Assembly (NCBI GenBank): GCA_049663805.1
Contig: JBATEB010000009.1
Coordinates: 1-35,674, forward strand
Reading direction: 5' to 3'
DNA from: VBDM01 sp049663805
GTDB lineage: Bacteria; Pseudomonadota; Gammaproteobacteria; Burkholderiales; SG8-39
DNA length: 35,674 nucleotides
Shown: positions 1 to 8,133 of the stretch, piece after piece
How positions within the stretch are numbered: the first letter of the stretch is position 1
How the letters are laid out: each line of letters opens with the position of its first letter
Notes under the pieces: model-generated
Told to the model about the DNA's origin: nothing
Seen by the model: only the letters and a program-made list of their open reading frames with translations
Database searches by the model: none
Made by a program: the position numbers and the translations under genes

Positions 1-80
1 ACAAGAGCGACGTGCTGGTGCTCGATCCCAATTCCGAGTTCTTCAGATACTTCAGAGACCCGGGCAAGCGCGGCCGGTGA
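1..80 (+). CDS. hflC: HflC C-terminus (partial), FtsH protease modulator
   Basis: Only the last 25 codons are present; the gene begins before the window and stops with TGA at 78-80. The reading frame starts at base 3. The tail reads LDPNSEFFRYFRDPG and then a basic end, which matches the usual C-terminus of HflC, where a SEFFRY-type segment closes the protein. HflC is a periplasm-facing SPFH-domain membrane protein that forms a complex with HflK around the FtsH protease. The call rests on this short tail plus the neighbourhood, since hflK-hflC-DUF2065-hisZ-purA is a standard betaproteobacterial order. The next gene starts on the base after the stop codon. Confidence 0.8.
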   Translation, partial: KSDVLVLDPNSEFFRYFRDPGKRGR

Positions 81-266
81 ATGGGAACGAGTTTCCTCAT
101 GGCCATCGCCTTGATGCTGGTGATCGAGGGCGCATTGCCGTTTCTTCATCCGAAACTGTGGCGCGACACGTTTCGCCGAATTACGGAATTCACTGACGGC
201 CAGATCCGATTCTTCGGGCTTAGCTCGATGGCGATCGGCCTGGTGATCTTTTTTTTCGTCCGTTAG
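81..266 (+). CDS. DUF2065 family small inner-membrane protein
   Basis: A 61-residue protein with two hydrophobic segments, about residues 3-21 and 43-60, joined by a short charged loop (WRDTFRRITEFTDGQIR). This is the YjeT/DUF2065 layout. Its function is unknown. In betaproteobacteria the family sits almost invariably between hflC and hisZ, as here. Its ATG follows the hflC stop codon with no gap, so translation is likely coupled to hflC. It could assist the HflKC/FtsH complex, but that is inference from position only. Confidence 0.85.
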   Translation: MGTSFLMAIALMLVIEGALPFLHPKLWRDTFRRITEFTDGQIRFFGLSSMAIGLVIFFFVR

Positions 267-275
267 AGACCCCGA

Positions 276-1424
276 ATGCGCACCTGGGTTCTCCCGGAGA
301 ATTTCGAAGACATCCTGCCGCCCCGGGCTCAGCGGATCGAGCGGATGCGCAGCCGGCTGCTCGAGCTGTTTCGCCGCAACGGCTACCAGCTGGTGATCCC
401 CCCCCTGCTCGAGTACCTGGAATCGCTGCTGACGGGGACAGGCCACGATCTGGACCTTCGCACCTTCAAACTGGTGGACCAGGTTTCCGGGCGCACGATG
501 GGGGTGCGCGCCGACATTACGCCTCAGGTGGCGCGCATCGACGCGCATCTGTTGAATCGCAAGGGTGTCACGCGTTTGTGCTACGCGGGGAGCGTGCTGC
601 ACACGCGGCCTCGGGGGCTCGACTCGACCCGGGAGCCCCTGCAGATCGGCGCCGAAGTCTACGGGCACTCGGGTCTCGAGAGCGATCTGGAGATCCAGCG
701 CCTTCTCGCCGAAGCGCTGGCCGAGTGCGGAATCTCCGGAGCGCGGCTGGATCTCGGCCACGTTGCCGTGTTCCGGGCGATCTGCCGGCATGCCGGGGTC
801 GAGCCTGAACTCGAATCGGAACTCTACGAAGTCCTGGCGGCGAAGGACCTGCCCGCGGTGCGGGTGGTGACCGCAAAATTGCCCAAGAGCACGCGTGAGG
901 CCTTGCTCGCTCTCCCCGAGCTGTACGGCGACGGGGCGATGCTGGAGCGCGCGGCGCGCGTGCTTCCGAAGTATCCCGAGATCAGGGCCGCATTGCGGGA
1001 TCTGAGGATTCTCTCGCGTAACGGCCGGATCCCCGTTTCGGTCGATCTGGCCGATCTGCGCGGATACCACTATCACAGCGGTGTGGTATTCGCCGCCTAT
1101 GCGCCCGGGGCGGCCAACGCGCTGGCGCTCGGTGGCCGTTACGACGAGGTCGGCAGGGCATTCGGGCGGGCACGTCCGGCCACGGGATTCAGCATGGATC
1201 TGCGCGACCTCGCGCGCGCCGCGCCGCAGGAAAGGGGTGCGGCCGCCGTCCATGCCCCGCATTCGCGCGATCCGGGCCTTGCGGCCGCAATCGGCAAACT
1301 CAGATCGGCCGGAGAAGTCGTCGTCGTCGAGCTCCCCGGACACGCCGGGACACCGCTTCAGCCCGAGTGCGATCGCAAGCTGGTGAAGCGCGGCGGCAGG
1401 TGGGTGGTGAGAAATGCCCGTTAG
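276..1424 (+). CDS. hisZ: ATP phosphoribosyltransferase regulatory subunit HisZ
   Basis: 382 residues with a class II aminoacyl-tRNA-synthetase-like fold: N-terminal LPENFEDILPPRAQRIE, then an RADITPQVARI segment and a motif-2-like stretch around VTRLCYAGSVLHTRP. HisZ is a HisRS paralogue that cannot charge tRNA. It forms a hetero-octamer with the short form of HisG and is needed for the first step of histidine synthesis and its feedback control. The length agrees with HisZ (about 380) and is shorter than HisRS. The gene is 9 bp after DUF2065 and 60 bp before purA, the usual betaproteobacterial order. The ATG at 276 begins the conserved N-terminus. Confidence 0.93.
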   Translation: MRTWVLPENFEDILPPRAQRIERMRSRLLELFRRNGYQLVIPPLLEYLESLLTGTGHDLDLRTFKLVDQVSGRTMGVRADITPQVARIDAHLLNRKGVTRLCYAGSVLHTRPRGLDSTREPLQIGAEVYGHSGLESDLEIQRLLAEALAECGISGARLDLGHVAVFRAICRHAGVEPELESELYEVLAAKDLPAVRVVTAKLPKSTREALLALPELYGDGAMLERAARVLPKYPEIRAALRDLRILSRNGRIPVSVDLADLRGYHYHSGVVFAAYAPGAANALALGGRYDEVGRAFGRARPATGFSMDLRDLARAAPQERGAAAVHAPHSRDPGLAAAIGKLRSAGEVVVVELPGHAGTPLQPECDRKLVKRGGRWVVRNAR

Positions 1425-1484
1425 CACCGGTCGCGGACGCGCACCGATGACAGCGCCCGCCGCGAGCCGTCCGGCGCTGATCTG

Positions 1485-2777
1485 ATGGGGAAGAACGTCG
1501 TCGTCATCGGAACCCAATGGGGTGACGAGGGCAAAGGCAAGGTCGTGGACTGGTTGACCGACCACGCTCAGGGCGTGGTGCGTTTCCAGGGCGGCCACAA
1601 CGCCGGGCATACGCTGGTCATCGGCGGCAAGAAGACCGTATTGCACCTCGTTCCCTCGGGTGTGCTCAGGGAAGGCGTGACCTGTTACATCGGCAACGGC
1701 GTCGTTCTCTCGCCGCGGGCGCTGGTCGATGAAATCGACGAGCTCGAACGCGCCGGGGTGGATGTCAGCAGCCGGTTGCGGATCTCCGAGGCCTGTCCCC
1801 TGATACTCCCTTACCATGCCGCGCTCGATGTCGCGCGGGAATCGGCGCAGGGCGACACGAAGATCGGCACGACCGGGCGCGGCATCGGGCCCGCCTACGA
1901 GGACAAGGTCGCTCGCCGTGCGATCCGCCTCAATGATCTCCTCTCGCCCGGGCGCTTTTCGGCGAAGCTCGAGCCGCTGCTCGATTTCCACAATTTCGTT
2001 CTGACCCGATATCTGGGCGCGGAACCCGTCGATTTCGAGAAGACGCGGGACGACGCGCTGGCGCTCGCGCCGCGGCTCAAGCTCCTGGTGGCGGACGTCT
2101 CGCGCGAGCTCTACGAGGCGAATCGCGCCGGGAGCAATCTTCTGTTCGAGGGCGCCCAGGGCGCGCTTCTCGACGTCGACCATGGCACCTACCCTTATGT
2201 CACCTCGAGCAACTGTGTCGCCGGTGCCGCTGCGGCGGGCGCGGGAATCGGGCCTCAGATGCTGCATTATGTCCTGGGCATCACCAAGGCATACGCGACG
2301 CGGGTGGGATCGGGACCTTTCCCCACCGAGCTCCAGGACGGGACGGGCGAGCTGTTGCGAAGACGGGGCCAGGAATTCGGAGCAACCACCGGACGCCCGC
2401 GCCGCTGCGGGTGGTTCGATGCCGCGGCGCTGAGGCGCTCGATACAGATCAACGGCGTGTCGGGGCTTTGCATTACCAAACTCGACGTGCTGGACGGCAT
2501 GGAGAAGGTGAGACTCTGCGTCGCGTACCGGGTCGACGGCGCGCGCCTGGATCTCCTGCCCTCGGGAGCCGAGGACGCCGCGCGGTGCGAGCCGATCTAC
2601 GAGGAGCTTCCGGGGTGGAGCGCGAGCACTGTCGGGGTCAGCGCCTACGACGAGCTGCCGGCGCCTGCACGGGCCTATCTGGAGCGTCTGCAATCGATCT
2701 GCGGTGTGCCAGTGGACATGATCTCGACCGGGGCTGAAAGAAAAGAGACGATCGTCCGTCGGCACCCGTTCAAGTAG
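1485..2777 (+). CDS. purA: Adenylosuccinate synthetase
   Basis: 430 residues, the normal bacterial PurA length. The N-terminus has the GTP-binding loop in GTQWGDEGKGK (about residues 8-18), followed by the FQGGHNAGHT catalytic segment. Further along are the conserved GTTGRGIGPAYEDK and GATTGRPRRCGWFD segments. The enzyme joins IMP and aspartate with GTP to give adenylosuccinate, the first committed step of AMP synthesis, in the cytoplasm. It is the last gene of the hflC-DUF2065-hisZ-purA core set. The downstream neighbours are not those usually found with purA. Confidence 0.97.
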   Translation: MGKNVVVIGTQWGDEGKGKVVDWLTDHAQGVVRFQGGHNAGHTLVIGGKKTVLHLVPSGVLREGVTCYIGNGVVLSPRALVDEIDELERAGVDVSSRLRISEACPLILPYHAALDVARESAQGDTKIGTTGRGIGPAYEDKVARRAIRLNDLLSPGRFSAKLEPLLDFHNFVLTRYLGAEPVDFEKTRDDALALAPRLKLLVADVSRELYEANRAGSNLLFEGAQGALLDVDHGTYPYVTSSNCVAGAAAAGAGIGPQMLHYVLGITKAYATRVGSGPFPTELQDGTGELLRRRGQEFGATTGRPRRCGWFDAAALRRSIQINGVSGLCITKLDVLDGMEKVRLCVAYRVDGARLDLLPSGAEDAARCEPIYEELPGWSASTVGVSAYDELPAPARAYLERLQSICGVPVDMISTGAERKETIVRRHPFK

Positions 2778-2834
2778 GCGTGGCCCAGGCGTGGCGTTTC
2801 CGCGGAGGCCGCAGTGGGTTCTTCGCTCGCTCGC

Positions 2835-2864
2835 TTGACGCCGGATTCGAGCATGCCCAATAAT
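2835..2864 (+). promoter_or_regulatory. Candidate sigma70 promoter for the aryl-AMP ligase
   Basis: TTGACG (2835-2840) is followed after 18 bp by AATAAT (2859-2864), a good match to the -35 and -10 consensus in GC-rich DNA. Transcription would start near 2871, about 48 nt before the GTG at 2919, which has a strong AGGAGG (2907-2912) six bases upstream. This marks the purA/accessory-block boundary as a new transcription unit. Confidence 0.45.
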
Positions 2865-2918
2865 CGATGAGCAGGTTCATTATCAAGCGGGATTGAGCGC
2901 TACAAGAGGAGGAAAGGA

Positions 2919-4568
2919 GTGCTCGAGGGGTTTGTTCCGTTTCCACCGCAGTTTGCTGGTCGTTATCGCGAGCGGGGATACTGGCGGGACCAATCGCTCG
3001 CGCAGGAGTTCGCGGCGGTATTTAGGCGCTACGCCGATCGCGTCGCCGTGATCGACCGAGGGGCCTCCTATACCTACGCCGAGATCGATCGCGCCTCCGA
3101 TCGCTTGGCCTTGAACCTGCTCGAGGCGGGTCTCCAGCCGCTTGACCGGGTCGTGGTGCAGCTGCCGAACGTGATCGAATTCGTGCATCTGTATTTCGCC
3201 CTGCAGAAAATCGGCTGCATCCCGATCGCGGCGCTGGTCACTCATCGCTACCTCGAGGTGAGCCAGTTCGCCAAGCTCTCGGGTGCGGCCGCCTGCGTCA
3301 CGCCTGACCGTTACGGCGATTTCGATTTCACCGAGATGGTGGGCCGCGTGCGCGCAGAAGCGCCCTCGGTCCGAATCGGAATAGTCCTCGGCGAGGCGCC
3401 CGGCGGTTTCCTGTCGCTTTCGGAATTGTTCTCCCGCGAGCCGAAGCGGTCGGCGGAGGAACTTCGCAAGCTGAAGATCGATCCGACCGCCCCCGCGATA
3501 TTTCAATTGTCCGGCGGAACGACCGGCGTCCCCAAGCTCATCCCGCGCACCCACAACGACTACGCCTATAACTCGAGGATCGCGTCGGCCGTGTGTGAGG
3601 TGAGCGGCGGCTCGGTGCTGCTGCTGGCGTTGCCCATCGCGCACAACCTTCCCCTTGCCTGTCCGGGGCTTCAGGGCTACCTGTTCAACGGGGGAAAGGT
3701 CGTGCTCTCCGCGAGCACCCGGCCCGAGGACCTGTTCCTCCTTATCCAGGAACACAGGGTCACGCACCTCAAGGTGGTGCCTGCGCTGCTCATTCGCCTG
3801 ATCAATGATCCGTCGATCGGCAGGTACGATCTCTCGTCGCTTCGCGTCGTCCAAAGCGGCGGCCAGCGCATGCAGCCCGAAGTGAGGTTGCGAACCAAGC
3901 AACTCATTCCCAGCGTCACGGTTCAGGAGAACTTCGGCATGTCCGAGGGGATGCTGTTCTTCGTGCGTTTGGACGATTCCGAGGAGGTGCGTCTGGAGAC
4001 CTGCGGCAAGCCGCTGTCGCCGGACGACGAAGTCAGGCTGGTCGACGAAGAGGGCCGGGAAGTCGCCCCCGGGGAAGTGGGCGAGCTGACTTGCCGGGGA
4101 CCGTATACCTTGCGCGGCTATTTCGGGGTGCCCGAATACAACGCGAGGCAGTTTACGCCGGACGGCTTCTACCGCTCCGGCGATCTGATGCGCCTTCACC
4201 CGACGGGGAACTACGTCGTCGAGGGTCGCAGGAAGGATCTCATCAACCGGGGCGGCGAAAAGATCAGCGCCGAGGAGGTCGAGAACCTGATTCTCTCGCA
4301 CCCATGCGTTCAGAACATCGCCTGCGTTCCGATGCCCGATGCCGTTCTGGGCGAACGAATGTGCGCCTTCGTGGTGCTCAGGCGCGGCCGAAGTTTGACG
4401 CTGGAGGAGTTGGTCACGTTCCTCAAGGAAAGGGAGATCGCCAAATTCAAGCTGCCCGAGCGTCTTGAGATCGTGCCTGATTTTCCGGTGTCGACCTTCG
4501 GCAAGGTTTCGAAAAAGGCGCTGGGCGAGATGATTGCCCGCAAGCTCGAGGGGGGACGCGCCGCCTGA
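2919..4568 (+). CDS. Aryl-AMP ligase of the 2,3-dihydroxybenzoate-AMP ligase (EntE/DhbE) family
   Basis: 549 residues, an ANL-superfamily adenylating enzyme. The ATP loop is LSGGTTGVPKLIPRTH (about 197-212). The LPIAHN segment carries an Asn (about 243) at the place where DhbE/EntE bind the hydroxyl/carboxylate of the benzoate. Later come NFGMSEG, YRSGDLMRL, the hinge in RRKDLINRGGEK and the catalytic Lys near 529 in TFGKVSKK. The family makes aryl-AMP from hydroxybenzoates and loads it on an aryl carrier protein or CoA. No EntB/isochorismatase, siderophore NRPS or siderophore receptor is present, so enterobactin-type siderophore synthesis is unlikely. It may activate a hydroxybenzoate for the downstream PKS or a catabolic aromatic acid. 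The GTG start is chosen for its AGGAGG at 2907-2912. Confidence 0.8.
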   Translation: MLEGFVPFPPQFAGRYRERGYWRDQSLAQEFAAVFRRYADRVAVIDRGASYTYAEIDRASDRLALNLLEAGLQPLDRVVVQLPNVIEFVHLYFALQKIGCIPIAALVTHRYLEVSQFAKLSGAAACVTPDRYGDFDFTEMVGRVRAEAPSVRIGIVLGEAPGGFLSLSELFSREPKRSAEELRKLKIDPTAPAIFQLSGGTTGVPKLIPRTHNDYAYNSRIASAVCEVSGGSVLLLALPIAHNLPLACPGLQGYLFNGGKVVLSASTRPEDLFLLIQEHRVTHLKVVPALLIRLINDPSIGRYDLSSLRVVQSGGQRMQPEVRLRTKQLIPSVTVQENFGMSEGMLFFVRLDDSEEVRLETCGKPLSPDDEVRLVDEEGREVAPGEVGELTCRGPYTLRGYFGVPEYNARQFTPDGFYRSGDLMRLHPTGNYVVEGRRKDLINRGGEKISAEEVENLILSHPCVQNIACVPMPDAVLGERMCAFVVLRRGRSLTLEELVTFLKEREIAKFKLPERLEIVPDFPVSTFGKVSKKALGEMIARKLEGGRAA

Positions 4569-4588
4569 GCCGGCGGCGCTCGGATCGC

Positions 4589-5431
4589 ATGCGCATCATC
4601 GACCTGCACTGTTACCCGGGGACGAAGGAGTGGATCGCCTGCCAGGGTCCCTACGTGGACGCGCTCGCCAAGTATTGGAACCGCGGCTGGGTTGCGAAGG
4701 CCGAGGACGAGGTCATCGGCGAGTTCACCGCCGCGGGAGTCGAGGCGGTGCTCGTTGCGCTCGACCTGGAGACCACCATTGGCACGCCGCCGTGCACCAA
4801 CGAATACGTGCATGCGATGTGGAAACGTCATCCGCAGCGCGTGATCCAGGCCTGGGGCGCGGTCGAGCCGGCCAAGGGAGATGTCGCAATCGCCCAGGCG
4901 AAGAAAGCGGTGAAGGAGCTGGGGATGATCGGATTCCACTTCCATCCGATCATGCAGCACTTCGCCGTCAACGACCGGAAGTATTATCCGCTGTTCGAGG
5001 TCATCAACGAGCTCAAGGCGGCGGTCATGATCGACGTGGGCACGACCGGCATGGGCGCGGGAATACCCGGCGGGATGGGCGCGCGCATACGGCACGCCCA
5101 TCCTTCCGCGATCGACGACCTCGCGGCGGATTTTCCGGACCTGAAAATCATCATGGCGCACCCGGGCTGGCCCTGGGTCGATGAGACCACCGCGGTCGCC
5201 CTGCACAAGGGAAATGTCTTCTGGGAGATGTCCGGTTGGGCGCCGAAGTACTTTCCGGCCTCGCTCAAGGTGGACATGCGGGCGAGGCTCCAGGAAAAGA
5301 TCATGTTCGGCAGCGATTATCCGAGCCTTCCCTATGCCCGGATCCTTAAGGAATGGGGCGAATTGGGTTACCCCGATACCGTGATGGAAAAGATTTTCCA
5401 TCAGAACGCGGAGCGCATACTCGGTCTGTGA
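4589..5431 (+). CDS. Amidohydrolase-2 (ACMSD-like TIM-barrel) family protein
   Basis: 280 residues. Signature stretches are MRIIDLHCYPG at the start, GFHFHPI (about 118), IIMAHPGWPW (about 190) and MFGSDYP near the end, which carries the conserved Asp. This is the metal-dependent hydrolase/decarboxylase family that includes ACMSD, resorcylate decarboxylases and the 4-hydroxyphenyl-beta-ketoacyl-CoA hydrolase of hydroxycinnamate catabolism. The usual first metal motif D-x-H-x-H reads D-L-H-C-Y here, so one His ligand is absent or the motif is effectively DxH. It lies 20 bp after the ligase with no strong Shine-Dalgarno, which suggests translational dependence. The substrate is not known; a ring- or side-chain-cleaving step on an activated aromatic acid is the best guess. 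Confidence 0.72.
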   Translation: MRIIDLHCYPGTKEWIACQGPYVDALAKYWNRGWVAKAEDEVIGEFTAAGVEAVLVALDLETTIGTPPCTNEYVHAMWKRHPQRVIQAWGAVEPAKGDVAIAQAKKAVKELGMIGFHFHPIMQHFAVNDRKYYPLFEVINELKAAVMIDVGTTGMGAGIPGGMGARIRHAHPSAIDDLAADFPDLKIIMAHPGWPWVDETTAVALHKGNVFWEMSGWAPKYFPASLKVDMRARLQEKIMFGSDYPSLPYARILKEWGELGYPDTVMEKIFHQNAERILGL

Positions 5432-5535
5432 GCGCCTGGCGCGCCTTGAATCGCCCGCGCGTGCAGCGCGATCACGCCTGGGCAAGGCGTTGCCAATACT
5501 GAACCTCTTCATTCTTCAAGGACGAAAGACACCCT

Positions 5536-6297
5536 ATGTCCACGCAAAAACCCGCGGCGCTGGTGACCGGGGCGGCGAGCGGCATCGGCCGCAGCGCCGC
5601 GCTGGCGCTGGCGCGGTCGGGCTACGACGTCGCCATCAACTACAGCCGGAGCGAGGCCGCCGCGCAGTCGGTCGCGGGCGAAGCCTCGAAATCGGGCGTG
5701 CGCACACTGCTCGTCCGCTGCGATGTTTCGGACGACGTCGGCGTTCGTGGGATGCTGGCTCGGGTCCGGGAGACATTCGGCCGGCTCGATGTGCTCATCA
5801 ATAACGCCGGCACCACCACTGAAACGAAACCGAAGGATTTCGACGGCATGACCGTCGAGGAGTGGGACCGGGTGTTCGCGGTCAACGTGCGCGGCCTGTT
5901 TCTCGTCACGCGCGCCGCCGTGCCGATGCTGCGTGCTTCGAAGGGCTGCATCGTCAATACGGCCAGCATAGTGGGCTTGAGGCCGGGACCCCAGCCCCTG
6001 CCGTATGCGGCCAGCAAGGCGGCGGTGGTCAATCTGACCAGGACCCTTGCCTACAATCTCGGCCCGGAAATCCGCGTCAATGCCGTCGCGCCGGGCTGGA
6101 TGGAGGGGGATTGGATGGAGCGGATGTTGAAGGACAGGTATGAGGAGCTCATGTCCCGCCGCGCCAAGCTCACCCCGCTCAAGCGCTGCGTCACCGCCGA
6201 GGACGTGGCCGAGACGATGATGTCGCTCGTCCGGTCGAACCGCTTTGTCACGGGCGAGGTGATCGTGGTCGATGGGGGCTTTTCCAGCTCGACTTGA
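5536..6297 (+). CDS. SDR family oxidoreductase (FabG/EntA-like)
   Basis: 253 residues, classical short-chain dehydrogenase. It has the NAD(P)-binding TGAASGIG motif (11-18), NNAG (89-92), catalytic Ser144, Tyr157 and Lys161 in a YAASK motif, and the C-terminal VDGG. A good ribosome site AAGGA (5518-5522) precedes the ATG. The gap to the amidohydrolase is 104 bp, so the two may or may not share a transcript. Candidate roles are a beta-hydroxyacyl dehydrogenase acting with the ligase and hydrolase, or an EntA-like dihydrodiol dehydrogenase. SDR sequence alone does not choose between them. Confidence 0.8.
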   Translation: MSTQKPAALVTGAASGIGRSAALALARSGYDVAINYSRSEAAAQSVAGEASKSGVRTLLVRCDVSDDVGVRGMLARVRETFGRLDVLINNAGTTTETKPKDFDGMTVEEWDRVFAVNVRGLFLVTRAAVPMLRASKGCIVNTASIVGLRPGPQPLPYAASKAAVVNLTRTLAYNLGPEIRVNAVAPGWMEGDWMERMLKDRYEELMSRRAKLTPLKRCVTAEDVAETMMSLVRSNRFVTGEVIVVDGGFSSST

Positions 6298-6395
6298 ATT
6301 CCGGCCGACGGCCCCCGGCTCCGGGGCGGAGGCGTTGACCGGGCCCCGGTGATTCGGCATCCGCGTCACCGTCGATTGGCGGGCCGGGGGGCGGC

Positions 6396-6401
6396 TATAA
6401 T
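6396..6401 (+). promoter_or_regulatory. Consensus -10 box (TATAAT) before the PKS operon
   Basis: A perfect TATAAT stands in otherwise very GC-rich DNA 64 bp upstream of the ACP start at 6465. The -35 region is poor (around GATTGG, 6374-6379, 16 bp upstream), so an activator may be needed. The predicted RNA start near 6408 is too close to the ATG at 6417 for ribosome binding, which favours the ATG at 6465 as the ACP start. Confidence 0.5.
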
Positions 6402-6464
6402 GGAGCACCCGGAAGGATGGAAAGCCGGAACCGCCCCGGATTCACCCCGGGGGAAATCGGATCC

Positions 6465-6764
6465 ATGAACAGGCCCGCGACCAAGATGACGCCGCCGAGC
6501 AGCGCACTGACCGAAGAGGAACTGAAGCTTGCACAGCTGATCGTGGCGACGCTCAACCTGGAGACGCAGGCCGCGGATATCGACCCCTCCGCGCCCCTGT
6601 TTGGAGACGGGATGGGTCTCGACTCGATCGACATCCTCGAGATCGCGCTGGCGATATCCAAGACCTATGGCGTAAAGCTGCGATCCGACGACGAGCACAA
6701 TCGCAATATCTTCGACTCACTCCGCAGTCTCAATCAGCACATCCAGCAGCACCGGGCCAAATAG
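6465..6764 (+). CDS. Acyl carrier protein of an aryl-polyene-like type II PKS
   Basis: 99 residues. The phosphopantetheine site is Ser54 in GMGLDSIDILE, the standard D-S-[IL] carrier motif. Around it are the helix LTEEELKLAQLIVATLNL before and LEIALAISKTYGVKL after. The protein carries the growing chain as a thioester once a phosphopantetheinyl transferase (not in the window) modifies it. An upstream ATG at 6417 is in frame. I prefer 6465 because a GGGGGA Shine-Dalgarno lies at suitable distance and the TATAAT at 6396 would put the transcript start only about 9 nt before 6417. It is the first gene of the operon and the only ACP seen, whereas known aryl polyene clusters carry two. Confidence 0.88.
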   Translation: MNRPATKMTPPSSALTEEELKLAQLIVATLNLETQAADIDPSAPLFGDGMGLDSIDILEIALAISKTYGVKLRSDDEHNRNIFDSLRSLNQHIQQHRAK

Positions 6765-6793
6765 GCGGTGAACTCGCTGCCCAGGGGCGCGTC

Positions 6794-8131
6794 ATGCCTG
6801 ACCTTCCGCTGATCCGATATTTCAGCGCCGGCGCGAGCTTCGCGGTTCGGGACGGGCGGACCCTCTCCGTCGAGGAATTCCTGAGCGAGGCGCACGCCCT
6901 GGCGGAAATGCTTCCGGACCGACCGTTTCTCGTGAATCTGTGCGTGGACCGCTACCGCTTCGCGGTCGGGCTTGCCGCCGCCCTGCTGCGCCGCCAGGCG
7001 AGCTTGCTGCCCTCCAACGCGACGGCGGTTCTCCTGACGCGGCTGGCTCTCGACTATCCCGGCGTCTACTGCCTCGAGGAGGGTCCCCTGAGAGCGTCCG
7101 CCATCGAGAGTTTTCCTTACCCGCAGGCGTTGGACCGCAAGAAGGCGAGGACCGAGGTTCCGCTCATCCCCGAAGACCAGCTTGCCGCCATCGGTTTCAC
7201 CTCCGGCTCCACCGGGCGTCCCACGCCGCATCCGAAGTCCTGGCGATCGCTTGCCGGAAGCGGCCGGGCCGAGCTCGAGCGTCTTGGTCTGGACAGATTC
7301 CGCGGCATGAGCTTGCTCGCGACGGTGCCGCAGCAGCACATGTACGGGCTGGAGAGCAGCGTTCTCATGGTGATGCAGGGAGGGTTGACGATGCATGCAG
7401 GGCGGCCCTTCTTTCCCGCCGATATCTGCGCGGAGCTGGGGGCGCTGCCCAGACCGCGCGCTCTGGTGACGACCCCGGTGCACCTGCGGGTGTTGCTCGC
7501 GGAGGCGAGCGACTTGCCCCCGGTGGATCTGCTCTTGTGCGCGACCGCCCCGCTGTCCCCGCAGCTCGCGGGCGAAGCGGAATCGCGCTTCGGGGCGCCG
7601 CTCCACGAAATCTACGGTTGCACCGAAGCCGGGCAGGTGGCAACGCGTCGCCCGGCTCGGACCCATGAGTGGCGACTGCTTCCGGGAATAAGCCTCCACC
7701 AGGACGAGAAAGGAACCTGGGCAAGCGGCGGGCATGTCGAGAACGACGTATTGCTGAGCGACGTGATCGAGCTGCGCGGCGAGGGCGCGTTCGAGCTGCA
7801 CGGACGGACAAGCGACCTGGTCAACATCGCGGGAAAACGTACTTCGCTCGCCCATCTCAACTTCCACCTGAATTCCATCGAGGGCGTGCGGGACGGAGCT
7901 TTCGTCATGCCCGAGGAGGAGGACGGGACGGTAACGCGGTTGACGGCGTTCGTGGTTGCGCCGGGGCTCGCGAGCGAAGCCATCATCGCCGCCCTGCGGC
8001 AGCGCGTCGACCCGGTGTTCCTGCCGCGACCGTTGTGCCTGGTCGATTCTCTTCCGCGCAACGAGACGGGAAAGCTGCCGCGCAGCGCTCTGGACGATCT
8101 GGTGGCCCGCTTCGCCACGAGGATGGGTTAG
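6794..8131 (+). CDS. AMP-dependent acyl/aryl-ACP ligase (ApeH-like)
   Basis: 445 residues, shorter than a typical acyl-CoA synthetase (500-560). It has an ANL ATP loop FTSGSTGRPTPHPKSW (about 135-150), the YGCTEAGQ segment near 270, the hinge HGRTSDLVNIAGKR near 337 and the catalytic Lys427 in NETGKLPRSAL. Short ligases of this kind are found in aryl polyene clusters, where they activate the aryl starter and load it on ACP. The gene starts 29 bp after the ACP and ends 2 bp before the dehydratase. The substrate cannot be read from sequence. The EntE-like ligase upstream is a separate enzyme with only general ANL similarity. Confidence 0.82.
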   Translation: MPDLPLIRYFSAGASFAVRDGRTLSVEEFLSEAHALAEMLPDRPFLVNLCVDRYRFAVGLAAALLRRQASLLPSNATAVLLTRLALDYPGVYCLEEGPLRASAIESFPYPQALDRKKARTEVPLIPEDQLAAIGFTSGSTGRPTPHPKSWRSLAGSGRAELERLGLDRFRGMSLLATVPQQHMYGLESSVLMVMQGGLTMHAGRPFFPADICAELGALPRPRALVTTPVHLRVLLAEASDLPPVDLLLCATAPLSPQLAGEAESRFGAPLHEIYGCTEAGQVATRRPARTHEWRLLPGISLHQDEKGTWASGGHVENDVLLSDVIELRGEGAFELHGRTSDLVNIAGKRTSLAHLNFHLNSIEGVRDGAFVMPEEEDGTVTRLTAFVVAPGLASEAIIAALRQRVDPVFLPRPLCLVDSLPRNETGKLPRSALDDLVARFATRMG

Positions 8132-8133
8132 CA

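Noticed and set aside
2778..2918. Possible copy of the tRNA-Leu 3' end (attachment site) near purA
   Set aside because: I looked for the terminal tRNA sequence and found no match, and no integrase is present.
2883..4301. 472-codon minus-strand frame opposite the aryl-AMP ligase
   Set aside because: The plus strand has a complete ANL enzyme with a strong ribosome site; the minus frame shows only Arg/His/Gln-rich composition typical of shadows.
2919..6297. Enterobactin-type siderophore cluster
   Set aside because: An EntE-like ligase and an SDR recall EntE and EntA, but there is no isochorismate synthase, isochorismatase/aryl carrier protein, NRPS, Fur-box or receptor here.
6298..6395. GC-rich palindromes (ACCGGG-C-CCCGGT near 6340) as a terminator after the SDR
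   Set aside because: There is no T-run, and such palindromes are common at this GC content.
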